Shown here piece after piece: positions 33,129 to 45,597 of a DNA stretch of 64,000 bases. A program made the translations under genes and the position numbers. This stretch comes from Volvox africanus (lineage: Eukaryota > Chlorophyta > Chlorophyceae > Chlamydomonadales > Volvocaceae), in contig BSDZ01000039.1 of assembly GCA_030268105.1 (NCBI GenBank), forward strand, positions 62,001 through 126,000. The letters are read 5' to 3'. Positions within the stretch are counted from its first letter, which is position 1, and the number at the start of each line of letters is the position of its first letter. The notes below the pieces were generated by a model, which saw nothing but the letters and a program-made list of their open reading frames with translations, did not search any database and was not told the origin of the DNA.

Positions 33129-36100
33129 ATGTACTCGTTTTCTAATAAAGTCCGAGGCTTTCCGATGTTGCAAGCAGTTATTATATTGATTTTCTTGGGT
33201 TTGTCCCGAAAAGCAGCATCACAGCGCTCGACGGTGCTCCTCGTTACCGGGAGAAGGATTGCGCCTATCGGGGGCAACTTGTCGGTTTACAATGCAACCC
33301 GCGAAGCGTCCATCAGCACCCAGGTGAACCCGTGGGCCGTGCTGAAACTCTCTGGGCTTGCCATTATAGGGCCATTACTATAGGAATATCTTACATCGCA
33401 CTAATGGGGCCACCCGACATGACACGATGGACACCTCGCCCTTCCTTCCTCACATTCCCATTCCAGTCCTCAAACCTGAGCCCTCACATTTCCCTTTCCA
33501 TGAAGTGCGTCTTCGGGCGGCTTGCGTTTTCCCTCATAAATATCCAACTAGGCCTATCTGGGCCCCATTCCACCCTGCTCCCGACATCCCAACAACCTCG
33601 CTAACACTTCCTAAAACCTCTTTTCGCTGCTAAGCCTGCCTGTCCCCTCCCAATTGCAGCTTATCAACAGCTTTCCCAATGGCATATCGTATTGGTGGAA
33701 TCAGTCCGGGGGTACATTTTCCGTGGGCGGGGAGAACCAGGCAACGCAGTACCGCTCTCTGCTTCGGTTCGAGCAGGCCCACCGCTACGTGCCCGAGGCC
33801 GGGGTGGTGGAGGCAGCGGAGCTGACCGTCACGTTTGTCAACTGGAACGCCCCTACACTTGTACAAGCTTGCTTCATGAGGAGGAATTGGAGCGCCGTAG
33901 AAATGACAGCGCAGAGGTGGAGTGGCAGAGCGAACGACTGAGGGTGTGCCATGGAGGGAAAGCCATGTGTTGGGCGAAGGGCAGAGGGGTGGAATGGGGG
34001 AGGTGCCGGGTGCAGAGGTGGACCGCTATCTTTGTTAAGGGGGAGCCCCTTAACATTTACCCGGAATGTCAAGAAAAAAATAAACCAGCAACATGACAAT
34101 TTCACATGACATCACGGGAGTGTATCATTTCCCCCCTGTCCGCCCTCCTCCAAAAGGTTCACTTCTACCGGGTGGCTGTATTACCGGTGGAACGGCACTG
34201 CAAGTGTTCCCTGGACCCGTCCGGGTGGCTGGGCAGATTGCGTCCCCGAGGCCAACATCAGCTTTGTGGTTCCCGCTGGCAACCGCAACGGCTACTGGGT
34301 CATGACGGTGCCTCTGGACCCGGGACTGGTCGCTCAGTGGCTCTCGAATGGGGGAAGGGACAACTACGGCCTGATGTTCAGGTAATGGACGAATTTCTGC
34401 GGGCGAGGAGTCCGGGTTGGGACGCCAGCACGGTCCAACTTGCGTGTGATTGAGGGACATGTGCGAGGGAGGCATGTGCATGCATATGCCTGTTACAAAA
34501 GTGCACAGTTGATTGCGGACCCGGCGACAAACCCCCAGCGCAGCGAAGAGTATGATAGTCTTACAGTCATGACACGCAAGCCGTGCAACCCGATGCACTC
34601 ATTCGCGGTTTCATTTTCGAGGAACGCCACCGAAGTTCCATTAATGAGAGAAGCGGAATCTAGGGGAACTTAGGCGGTGTCCTCGTTCGTTCGTGTGTGC
34701 GTGTGTGTCCCTGGCCTCTGTGCCCTAATCTGCTTTTCAGCACCCGGACCTTTCTCACGTTCTTAGCTCGCCCCTGAAAGAGATCCGTTTGCTTCCGGAC
34801 CGTCCAGGGGCATGAACGGCACTGTGCTGCAAATAGTGACCTCCATGTGGAAGAACGGCACCCTCTACCGCCCTGCGCTCTCCATCACCTACAACACCAG
34901 CCCCAACGCCGCCACCCCGCCAGCCCCTAACGCTGGCAGCCCCGTCAATCTGACCTCCGTGCCTCGCACCTGGTGGGTAAGTCCCACCGGCGATGACGAC
35001 TGGAACAGCGGCCATGAGGCACTGCCCCTCAGGTCCCCCGCCATGGCGCTGACGCTGGCTTGGCCCGGGGACAGCATCTACTTGATGACGGGCACGTATG
35101 GAGGTGGGCTCCAGGTTGGGGGAACCTAAGGGCGAATGCAGACGATTACTGTGCAAGGATACGCACTGGACTGACTTCTTAATAGCATACAGAGGCCGGA
35201 GTAAGGATTCCAGAAGCCCGGGCTGGTTCCATATACGCCCCGTTGAGTATGTGAATGAGTTGAGTGTGAGTCGTTGAGTGTCTGTCGTCACGAGCGTTGG
35301 GTCCGTGTCGTTGCCCCTGTCTTCGTTGGACAGCTCTGCTCACTTGTCCTTCGAGCAGATAGGGTTTGGGCCACACTGCTTTTCATGCATGAGCGCTTTT
35401 CATGATGGTAAGAACCCCAGACATCAGAGTCCCACTGCTCGGGGCGGTTCTTATTGCTCTCAGGTCACAGCCACAACCCCCTTGGAGCACGTGCCCTTTC
35501 TTTACCCGTTAGGTCCCCTTCGACCCTCCCTCTCCAAGCCGCTCGTGCAAGCCCTTGTCTGCTCCTCATGGCACCCCAATTTCACATTCTTCCCATGCCT
35601 CTCGAGTTCATAGCCCCTGAACCCCGGCCCCATTTCTAACCGCTGAGTTGCCAGCTCTAACCTCAATATTTTCTCAAGCCGTTTGCCCCTCGTTTGACCC
35701 AGTGTTCTTCTTGTGCCATGCAACCATCTTATGTACCCATCCGCTCGTCCGCCTGCCCTACTCCTTTCTTGCCGCCTCCATTTTACTACGCTCTATAGCC
35801 AGCCTGTCCATTTACCGAGCCAACCTCACCATTCGCTCCGGCCCGGGTCACTGGGCGGTTCTCTCCTCCCCGCTGAGCGACCCGCGCTCCTGTGTCAATG
35901 TCATCACAATCTTCCCCGGGGCCGATTATGGCACCTTGCGCGACCTGGAGATCGTGGGCGGCTACTATTACGGCATCATGTTCTTTACCTCGTGGAACGC
36001 CTGGTCCAACCATTCGGTTGGCTGGGCGGCACCAAGTCACTGGGTGCTGCAGAACCTGCGGTGAGGAGGCCTGCAGGAGGAGGGAGGGGCCCACCGTGGC

Positions 36101-39100
36101 CTGGGCTCCTAAGACCGGGGCTTGCTGGCAAAAGCTATGGAAGCCTGAGGACATTAGCTTTCAGTAATAAGGTTTGATGGGAGGCGGGATGGCGGAGGCT
36201 GAGGGGTGACCACCCTGGGTTCTATCGGCGCCGTATCGCGATCTGGCTCTCCATCACAACAGCGGCGCTTCCCCCTCTGATCACCTCCCCCGCCTGGTAT
36301 GCACCTTTCGACGCCCTTTCCGCGTTTTTCCCATCCTGCATGCCCATGTCGTGCTTTCCGTTCCTTAATATATTAGGTTTCCCATCGCTTCAAATTTTAT
36401 TTAGTCCTTTATGGCTGTCCCTTTACTTAATTTCTCACTTGGTTCCCTCAAAACTCATCGGCAGGGTTCCTTAGCTGTGATAAGGGTCTGTTAAGGAGGT
36501 CAGCCCTGTGCCATGCGGCAAGAGCGCGCCCGCCGTTCCTGGCTCCGTAAGAGCCCTATATCCCCCACCGCCTATGCATCCTGTTCTTTTACGTTTCTTC
36601 CCACTCCCTGACCCCAACCTTCTCAGTATCCACGGCACCGGTAGCAGCAACATCAAGATGTCGGTCAAGGCGGTCAACAATACCGTTGCCAACTGCGAGT
36701 TTTATGATGCGGGTGCGCGGTTGCGCACATACGGGAATGGCATCGACATCGTTCAGGGGTACGATGTTTCCATTTCGGACAGCTATTTCCACGACCTGCC
36801 TTCTGCAGCAGTGCTCCTCTCCGGAGGCACTGCGCGTGTGACCATGCAGCGCAACTTCGTGGAGCGAACCGACCGCGGCTTCGAGCTGGGCAGCTGGACC
36901 GACACCGACCTGATGGATCCGAACATCAACCCAGGGCTGTACGAGGCAGTGAACAACACAGTCCGCAACAACATCATCTCGGCGGCTCGGCAGGCGGGCA
37001 TCATCTTGAGGTCCGCGCTGAATTCCGTCGTCGTACATAACACCGTCTGGCGCGCGCAGGAGGCCGGCCAGGCTGCTGTCCTGCTGGACGGGGCCTACCA
37101 CGTGCTGAAGGCTGGGGGACTCAACGTTCCCGTGCCCTGCGCCGGCGCGGCGCTGGTCGGAAACTTGGTCGTCACCTCCCCCGAGGCCATGCACGGCCCC
37201 CTGGTACAGATCCGAGGCACGGGGCTGGATACAGATCCGGCGAAAGCAGCTTTGCTTATGTCTCACAATGTATACTACAACCAGGCGGGTCTGGGCCCCG
37301 CCAACGGCAGCTTCTACTGGGGCACGGGCGCGATGCTGGAGGACCAGCGGTCCGGAAGTAAGTTCGTGGGCAACGCGACGGGATGGGCTGTGCATTGCAG
37401 TCGCACGCTGCAACAGCCGCTGTGTGACATCAACAGCACGGAGGCGGACCCGAAGCTGGGCCCAGGGTTTGTGCCGCTGTCCTGCAGCCCCGCGCGCGAT
37501 CGCGTGCCGCCCTCCCTGGACGTCGCTGCGCTGCTGCAGCTCAGGAACATCTCTTTGGTGGAGGCGCAGCTTCTGGTCAACAGCAAGGCGCTTACGCTCG
37601 TCGAGGATGACTTCCATGCCCGGCCGCGGCCCGCAGGTGCAGCTCACCGCGACGCCGGTGCCGTACAGTCCGGTAGCGTCCCCGGCGCCCTCAAGGCCCT
37701 GCCGCCCGTGCCGCCGGCCTTTGCTATGTGGCCGCCGTATCGCGGCATTGGCATGGGTCCGATGTACGATAAATCTTGGCCATACAATTTCTGGCAGCCG
37801 CGCGTGTGCATGGACATCGTTGTGGACTCCGTTACCGGCAATGACAGCCAGCCGTTCGATTACTACAGCGGATACACGCAGCCGTTCAAGACACTGGCGG
37901 TGGCACTGACGCGGCACAATATGTGTGATCGGATCTTTCTGCGTGCGAGTCCTGGTCAGTGGCATGTGGGCGGCGTGACGGTATCGCAGACAAATCTGAC
38001 GATTGCTACATACCCCTCCGACGCGCCCGCACGCGCCACTCTGATGTGCACGAATACGAGCACGATGCCATGCCTCTTTATGTACGGCAGCGCGACGGCA
38101 CTGAATGTCACCGGCATCGATATCGTTATGGCGGGTCCTAACGTGACGGCGGCCAGCTGCATCCACATGAACGAGGGCGCGGGCAGCGGGACCAGCTTCT
38201 ACTGGTCGTACTTTTCGGAAACAAGTGGACGGATCAACAGGGGCCCGAGGGTCTCGACCTTCAAGGTACAGGAAATGTGTGAATGAGCGCATAAGCGCAG
38301 GATTTGTTAAGAGCGAAGGATCAAAAGAATTCTGTGTTCGAGCCGCCGGCACATCGCCAGTTTCGTTCCCCTGCTCACCCCCTGACTTCCCGTCCGTCAG
38401 GATCTTACCCTGACCAACTGCGGTATACACGGCATCAAGCTAAGCACATTCGTGAGCGACGTGCTGCTGGAGAGTATCAACATCACGAACACCTCCTCCG
38501 CGGGAATCACCGTGGTAGGAGGAGCCGGCATCACCGTACGGAACTGCCGTATTTCTGACGTTGTGGAGTCCGGAATCCGCTTGGGTGGAGGCGTGCGCAA
38601 CGTTCTGGTGGAGGGAAATCTCATTCGGTGAGGGAAAGAAAGAAAATGAGGTTTAGAGGGTCGGAGGGTGGCATAAAGGAAGTGCTCAGGTGACCTGCCC
38701 TGATAGCGGCCGCGCGCAACTCAGGTTCCCGCTCGCTGGATAGACCCCGGCAATGTATGCCATTCGCCGTCACATCCCGCCTTGTTCCTATCCCATACCC
38801 TCCTCCTTTCACTGCCCCTGCCCTCCTCTGCAGTAACTACGGCGGTGTGGGCATCTTGCTGGGCAGTGAGGGCACATCAGCATATTATACGGATGTGGAC
38901 TGGGCGCGACTTGCGCCGGAGGATTGGCATGAGTGCATTAACGCAACCGTGCGGAAGTGAGTGAGCTAACGGGGAAGCCAGAGTGTATCCGTATCAGGGA
39001 GAGAAAGGATGAATGGACGGTCCGGACACGGAAGCCCACGAGGGACAAAGGGTTTACAGAGGTTGTGGACAGTGCCAAAGGACCTGTGGCTGCTTCGGCG

Positions 39101-42100
39101 CAGACAGTGGTTGTGACCACGGCCACAAGCGGCGGCAGCTGCCGCGCATCTATTCGTATGCCACTGTCCTCGGCACTTCTGCATCGGCAGCTCTAATTCG
39201 TAGTTAGCTTGGGGCTGGTATTGGCATTCTTTTATGGTCGCTGTATATTGATTTCACCTCTCGCAATGTGAATTTCTGAAAGCACCTTCTCCCTCAAATC
39301 TCCTTTTCCGTCCCGGCAGCAACATTGTGGATAGCGGCGCCGGCGCGGGTGTAGCCTTCTATTCAGCTCGCGACGCGACAGTGGTTCACAACACCTTCCT
39401 GAACGTGGCGGCCTCCATGCAGGCCGCCGTGCTGCTCAATGTCAGCCCCAAGCAGATTGGGCCCGCGGAGGAGGTGGGGCCGCCAAACACCAATATCACC
39501 TTCAAGAACAACATCGTCACAATGCCCGCCACCACTCGCCTCCGCTTCTTAGTGCAAACACGCATCCTGCAGGGCTCTATCGTAACACGACCGCTGGTTG
39601 CTGTGGCCCCATCTGGCAACTGTTCCACCAATGCCCCCGTCGCGGTCGTGGCTTCGGTGCCGCCCTCCCTGCCGCCGTCACTAGTGCCGGCTAGCCCGTC
39701 AACGCCGAGCCTGGACCGGCGGCTTTATGAGGATGTGGTGGAAGAGCAAGGAGGGGGATGGGACGGGGAGATTGAGGCAGCTGCAGCTGCGGCAGCTACG
39801 GCGGCGATGAAGGCGGCTGCTTGGGGTGGTATTGGATCATACAGCAATGATCGGGCCGGACAGTGGCGTGGTCCCGGCGGCGCGAGCGTCGGGGCATGGG
39901 ATGCCGCCGTAGTACCCACCGAATCCACTGAAACTGCTAGGAGTGCCAGCTGGGATGAAACCGTCGCCAGCTCCGAGTCCGGATCTACCGAAGCTGCCGT
40001 CACCCTGGCATGGTACGGGCGGGAAGCTTCCGGGGCTTCACCCTCCCCTGTCGCATCGTCGTCCATGGCTTTCTGGTCACTCGCGGAAGCGGCTGCGGCT
40101 GAAGCGATCGCAGACGCCATCCCAGCCATAGATTTGGCAAGTAGTACCTCTGATGCAAGTAATGCCGTCGCTCATGCGTCTGACACCGCGGCAACGGCAG
40201 CGGCTACGGCTGCCGCTGCGGCAAACATGGCAGCCGTCGTTGCAGCAGCCAAGTCAGCGACAGCCGACGTCGCAGCCGAAAAGATGACAGCAGCTGACGC
40301 CACAACATACATCTACATTCCCGAGGGCGATTCGGCCGCAGTTGGCGGTGGACGCCGGCGGCGGCTTAAAGCGGCTTCGTTTACAGACCCGTACGTGTAT
40401 GCCCAGGGCGAGCAGGGCCGCAACCCCGACGGCTCCTGCCCCTTCTTCCCGAACACCAGCCCCTGGCACCAGGACGTATCGGGACTGGCCGTCCACCCAC
40501 GTAGTGAAGCTATCAAGAGCAACATCGGCTTCCAGAACCTCCATCTGGATTTTGGATTCTCTGTCACCACGAACGGCACGACGGTGGGTGAAGGGTTGCG
40601 CTGTTTGATTGCCGTTTGTTCACCGGCCAGATCAGCCGTGATGACCATGATGACCGTGATGAATGGCGTTTCGCGATGAAGCAGATAGGATCACCCAGGG
40701 GATCGGAGGGGATAGGTGGATGTTTCAGCCCTGGATATAGAAAGAGGCGGGTGGAGTGCAGAAAAGGCAAAGCCATGTGTGGTAGTGGTTTCGTGGTGCC
40801 AACACGTGCAGCACTCTGAAGAAGAGCGGAACACCGAGCCCTGTCAATCGCCAACGCGACGTGTCCGCAGCTCCAAATGATTCACGACACCACCGCTGCC
40901 CAACTATCCTCCCTTGACCGCAGTTCCCAGCGGGTATGCCCATCAATTTCGTAAATAGCAGTGCTGGTACTCCTCGTATACCGGTATGAAACTCACAAAC
41001 GACTGGCGATGCTGACTTTGGTGGGGTCGCTCGTTAACGGTCAGCTGCTGTGTTGGTTCCCGGGATGAGATTGTTGAGTAACTGTGTGAATGCCTCAACA
41101 CACATCTGTTATAGCACATGCATGTATTTTCGGGTGCTGGCGTTGGGGAGCTCAAGGCTCCTTCCGTAGGGCCCAAGAGTCGAAGGGAGGCTTAGGATGG
41201 GCTAGTGCCGGATGTTGGGTGGGTAAGGCGAGTGACCAGGGAGATGGTGGATAGGACGGGCCTGAGCGGAAGGTGTCAAACGTAAGTTTAAGATGTGTGG
41301 GTACAATACGATACGACACCATATCATTGCACTTGCATGGCCTACCCGGGGTCGAGGCGGAGGTCGAGGTAAGCAGGCTGCCATACACGCAGGACACAAT
41401 CGCTGTGTGCAAGACATCTCTCAAGACACTCTCTTGAGCAACACGGCGACCAGCACCGTTACCGTGATCACAAAAGCTTCCCTATCACTACCCGTCCTTC
41501 GCCAGGTTGTGTTTGGCCCCAGCGGCTACGGAGACCCAAACGAGTTGGAGGAGGGCGGCTCTCCCATTCCACCGGATGCAGCAGTGCAGGGCGCCTTCCC
41601 GGGATGTGGAGACCCCCCTTGCTGGGGGGACCGGCACCTCATCGTCATTGATAACGCCACGTGCACCCTGTATGAGGCGTGGAGGAGGTGCGATGATGTC
41701 GGCGGCTGGCACATGGGACGGAGACAGGGACAAGGCAAAGGGCTAGTGGTGTACGGGCTGGGCCATTCCTCGCCTTGCCGAGAGGCGGTAAAATGGCAAT
41801 GATGCAATCTGACATGGGTTTCTCTGTGGGCCAAGTTCTGAGCCTAGGGGGTCACTAGTGTGGGGTTGTGGGGTGCTCGTGGCCTCAGGGAGGTTATCCT
41901 GATTGGTTCATCCTGTGCTTAGCAGCCAAGTCCATGAGCGAACGGCAAAGATGCGCGGTCCCCGAGCCCCTCCTGGGTTGACTTGATCTTACGGTTACTT
42001 CGGTTTGGACCCACCGCCGACCCTACTTACTCTTTGTTCTCCCACCCCATCCCCGATACCCGGCCGCTCGCTCCTTCCCCACTACAGCTTCCCGCCCTCC

Positions 42101-44170
42101 GTCACTGGCAACGGGACCTGGCAGGTGTGTAAGCGGTTGTTGGCATGGATACTTCCGGTCAAACCGCATTCTGCACGATTCACGATCGCCATCGTCCCAA
42201 CCCGACATCAATCTGATTTTCTCCGCATGACACTTAAAAGCATCGCAGTTATCTTCTCCCAGGACGTTCCTTTTTCACCTTCATATTTGGTCACATCTGG
42301 TGTTGCAGGTGGAGGCGCTGCTTCGCTTCAATTTGTCCCGTGATGCTCTGGACCATGCGCTGGGGGCCACTTCAGCTGATGCTGCGGGGCTTCCCATAAT
42401 GCCGGGCCTACTGCGGTATGAGGAGGTGGTTCGGGGCTACGTGGATCACGCACTGCGTTTCACGGGTCCGAATTCGCGACCCGCCTATGCCATGCCCGGC
42501 ACCCACTACGCGGCAGCTGGCTACACGGGCCGGGACGCGCCGTACATGGCCATGCGTGTGCGGTTGAAGGCATCGTATAATTGCTCCCAGCTAGCACGCG
42601 CAGCGCAGGTGGTATGCGAGGGTCTGAAGAAGTACGGAGCGTTCTTTGCAGACAACGGCCTCCCCTGGGACTTTGCGGGTGCGTATTGGGGATGAGGTAA
42701 GGGTTGGTTTGGTTAGGATGTGAATTTTATGTAAATGTCGGATAGGTTGTAACCCCCGTCCATTGGAACGGAACCTGGAGACCACAGATAGGCTGCTTCT
42801 TGCATGTGGTTCGGACTACTTCGTGGTGTGTGTGTGTGAAAGGTGCACGGGAGCAAAGCAAGGCACGCGAAAGTGGAAGAGCACCATCAGGATAGACGCA
42901 CGAGCTGTGCCAAAGCTCCCGGGAGTCCTGTGGTCTTATGGCGAACTGGGGACCAGATCTCCGTGGATCCTGGGGATTCATGGCTGTTGGGTGGAGTCCT
43001 GGAACATTGTCACACTCTGTGCCGAATATCTGAAGTCCCGCAATGGTCACCCTGTCTTTCCGAGCTACGCTCTCCAGGTGAAGGCACTTCTAATTGGTAT
43101 CCAATTTGGAAGGAGCTCAAAGAGGTCATGAAGATCAATTCCACATACATGGAGGTGCGATATTAGAGAAAGAAGGTCAAAATGACATATGTGGCGTCCC
43201 CGTACCCATATCCGTACCCATATCCCCCTGGACGCACACCCTCAGGTCATCGACCCCGGCTGCATTTGCGTCAACCCTGGGTGTACAATTGCCGAATGTA
43301 ACGGGTGAGGTGGAATGGCACGGGGCGATGGGGCTTAGGGCTCGTTGGTGCCAGGGTCATGGCCAGGTAGCAGCAGTGCGACATCAGCGAGATGAGGAAT
43401 CCCAAGTTTGGGATCCTTACACTGAGCGGCCGGCACTAGCGCGTGTACTTACCAGGAGCCATCCTAAAGACACTCTTGAGAGCTATGGAGAGCCCCGGAA
43501 TAGACAGCTGACCCATCGTCGAACCACCCCATCACCCTCACTCATCTGAATGGACCGGCTGTCTAACCTGCTTTCTCCTCCTGCTAATGCCCTCGCCCGT
43601 ATCTTTCCAATTAAACCCATATTGTCTTATGTGTACGAAATCCAACCCATGTGTCGAAAAACCACTTCCTTGGCTCCTGGTGTACCTCCTCCCTCCTCCG
43701 AACCAAAGGAAAAGGCGCTCCTCAGCGCCTTTAATCCCTTACCTCCTCCCCGCCCCCCCGCGCCCCTGTTTCCCCCTCCCAGCATGTCGTGGGTGGACCC
43801 GAATGCCCCCCAAACCTACCCCTCCATTGCCGACCCTGCCACCACCCTACATTTTGCCAACAACGTCTATTACAAGGCGGGTGACACCGAGCTTGGCAAT
43901 ACGCTGTACGTGGACCAGCGTGTTCCTCCGCTGGGCCCGGGCTATGCGAGCAGCAGCCTGGCAGCTTGGGGACAGTACCTGGGAGGTGGCAACGAGGGGG
44001 GCAGCTTGGAGACCGACCCGCAGCTGGACCCAGTGACATACACACCGTTGCGGACCAGCGTGACTCGTTGCTCTGCACCGCTGCTGACGGAAGTCACTGT
44101 GGACTTTTACGGTCGGCCGCGGGGTTCCATGTGCGGCACCGACGTGGGTGCTGTCAAGTTCACTGGGTGA
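33129..44170 (+). CDS. Large secreted right-handed beta-helix protein with nested bacterial-type domain
   Basis: Fifteen phase-consistent exons give about 1,866 aa: 33129-33323, 33660-33916, 34157-34381, 34808-35103, 35799-36060, 36627-38265, 38401-38627, 38834-38956, 39320-40583, 41506-41687, 42088-42124, 42309-42678, 43078-43154, 43246-43304, 43783-44170. A signal peptide (MLQAVIILIFLGL) comes first, then a DNRLRE/CBM-like beta-sandwich (exons 2-4). Module 1 starts at WWVSPTGDDDWNSG and has N-N-V/I beta-helix turns up to NVYYNQAG and DDFHARPRP...DAGAV. Module 2 starts at VVDSVTGNDSQPF, runs through exons 7-9, pauses at FKNNIVTM and resumes in the last exon at FANNVYYKAG, ending VDFYGRPRG...DVGAVKF. 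Between these lie an Ala/Ser/Glu-rich linker and a compact domain (NTSPWHQDVSGLAVHPRSEA, GDRHLIVID, TSADAAGLPIMPGLLRYEEV, MAMRVRLKASYN) that resembles secreted bacterial proteins. Many N-x-S/T sites fit an extracellular glycoprotein. Enzymatic activity (for example polysaccharide lyase) is possible but unproven. Confidence 0.85.
34298..34473 (+). repeat. Exon 3/intron 3 segment duplicated in inverted orientation at 53548-53725
   Basis: The last part of exon 3 of the beta-helix gene plus the first part of intron 3 recur, reverse-complemented, 19 kb downstream with only about five substitutions noticed. Because intron sequence is included, the copy is DNA-derived rather than a retrocopy. Confidence 0.85.
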
Positions 44171-45597
44171 ACACGGCTTCGGGGGTCTGTGTAAGGAAAA
44201 GGATTCCATACCCACTCCTAGTAAGAGACAGAAAGGGGTTCAAACGCAGCGGAGCTGGTCCTCGTAGCTGAACCCCGCGGGCAAGGCCCGAGGCCCTTAG
44301 TTGTGTGGCGCGACTACCCACACGTACACAATTAGCTAGCCCCAGTGATTAGAGTAGCTGTACCGGGGTGGTATGGCTCTGGTGTGTGGGGTGTTTTGGG
44401 TTCATGGTTTGGCTTCATGATGCAGGATGCTGGATGCTTAATGACCATGATGTATCTGAATACAGCATATTCGTTCTGGTCAGTTGCTGGCCTCCATTAA
44501 TCTCCCTGCAACAGTAGCTCGCTGATTTATCTATTTTGATCATCATACTTATGCTAACAATGAGAACTTTATCAGCCCTTTCGCGTTGGCTGAATAAATG
44601 TAGCTTCTGTAGCAACCACCGCTGCCCACCGAGTAGTCAGCCAATGCTGATGCCATGGGATGCAATTACGCTTGCACAGGTACACAGGTAGGTTTTGCCC
44701 GAGTATGGATTCTTCAGTACAATTCTTTTCAACACCTTCCTGCCTTTCCCTCCTTCATTGTGCTTTCTTAACTTGGACAGGGCTGCAGATGTGTTTGTGT
44801 GTTTGTCGGTGTGGATTGGTGGGCGTTGGCAAGCGGAAGTAATGCAGAGGTCTACGGCATTGGTGTGTATTGGCTGATGTATTGTGCCGTCTGAGAGAAC
44901 GAATGGATGAGGCGCTTAATCCTCAGCCCTACGTTTTCCGTCGGATGGTAATTCTGCCATTGCGCCTTTGTGCCTAGATGTGCCGTTCGAAAAGCCCTGG
45001 GCAGAGAGAGTTGGGGGCGATCGTTTATATATGGCTGATCGCATGATGGACCAAAATTCTAGTAGCGCCCCAAGGGCTGCTCAGTGCCCGTGGCTGTGAG
45101 GACGGGACGGAGGGACGGAGGGTTGGAGGTTGACGGGTTAGGCAGTTAACGATTGTTTCCTGGCTACTGGCATAGAATTCCAATGTTGGGTGACCACGTA
45201 CTTCAGCGAATCCCTTGTGAATGGAAAGCGCATATGTTCATCATGTTCATGAGGGCTACCTAGGTATGATTCATCATACCTAAGAATCATGTTCGTCAGT
45301 TGTTACGGAAACAATATAATACCGCGATTGCGTCCATCGGGAGCCCTCAAGTTAAAAAATCCACTGATATCCACAATCTGCACCCCGCTATTTTTTAGTA
45401 AGCAAAGCACCTGTCCGACTGCTTTTTCTGTAATAGCGGTGGTCAGTACATGGGCCACTGCAAAAGGCTCCCTTAGATCACCAGGCAAAAGCTTCCTTTG
45501 CTCGCACTTGGTCAGAAACAACCTCTTCCGAGGCGGCGGTGGACTGCCTCTCACTGTCTTCCATCGCAGAGCAATGCTGGCCATGGCAGAATTCATG
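44171..45597. other. Convergent intergenic region
   Basis: It lies between the 3' ends of the beta-helix and DEAD-box genes. TGTAA at 44190-44194 could be a poly(A) signal for the beta-helix gene. A perfect inverted repeat of 10 bp with a 2-base centre (TAGGTATGAT / ATCATACCTA) lies at 45261-45282. No protein-coding signal is seen. Confidence 0.4.

Noticed and set aside
36589..38430. 613-codon open frame on the minus strand
   Set aside because: It lies antisense to the large exon 6 of the beta-helix gene, whose + strand translation carries clear repeat motifs and exact splice phases. GC-biased third positions commonly leave the opposite strand open.
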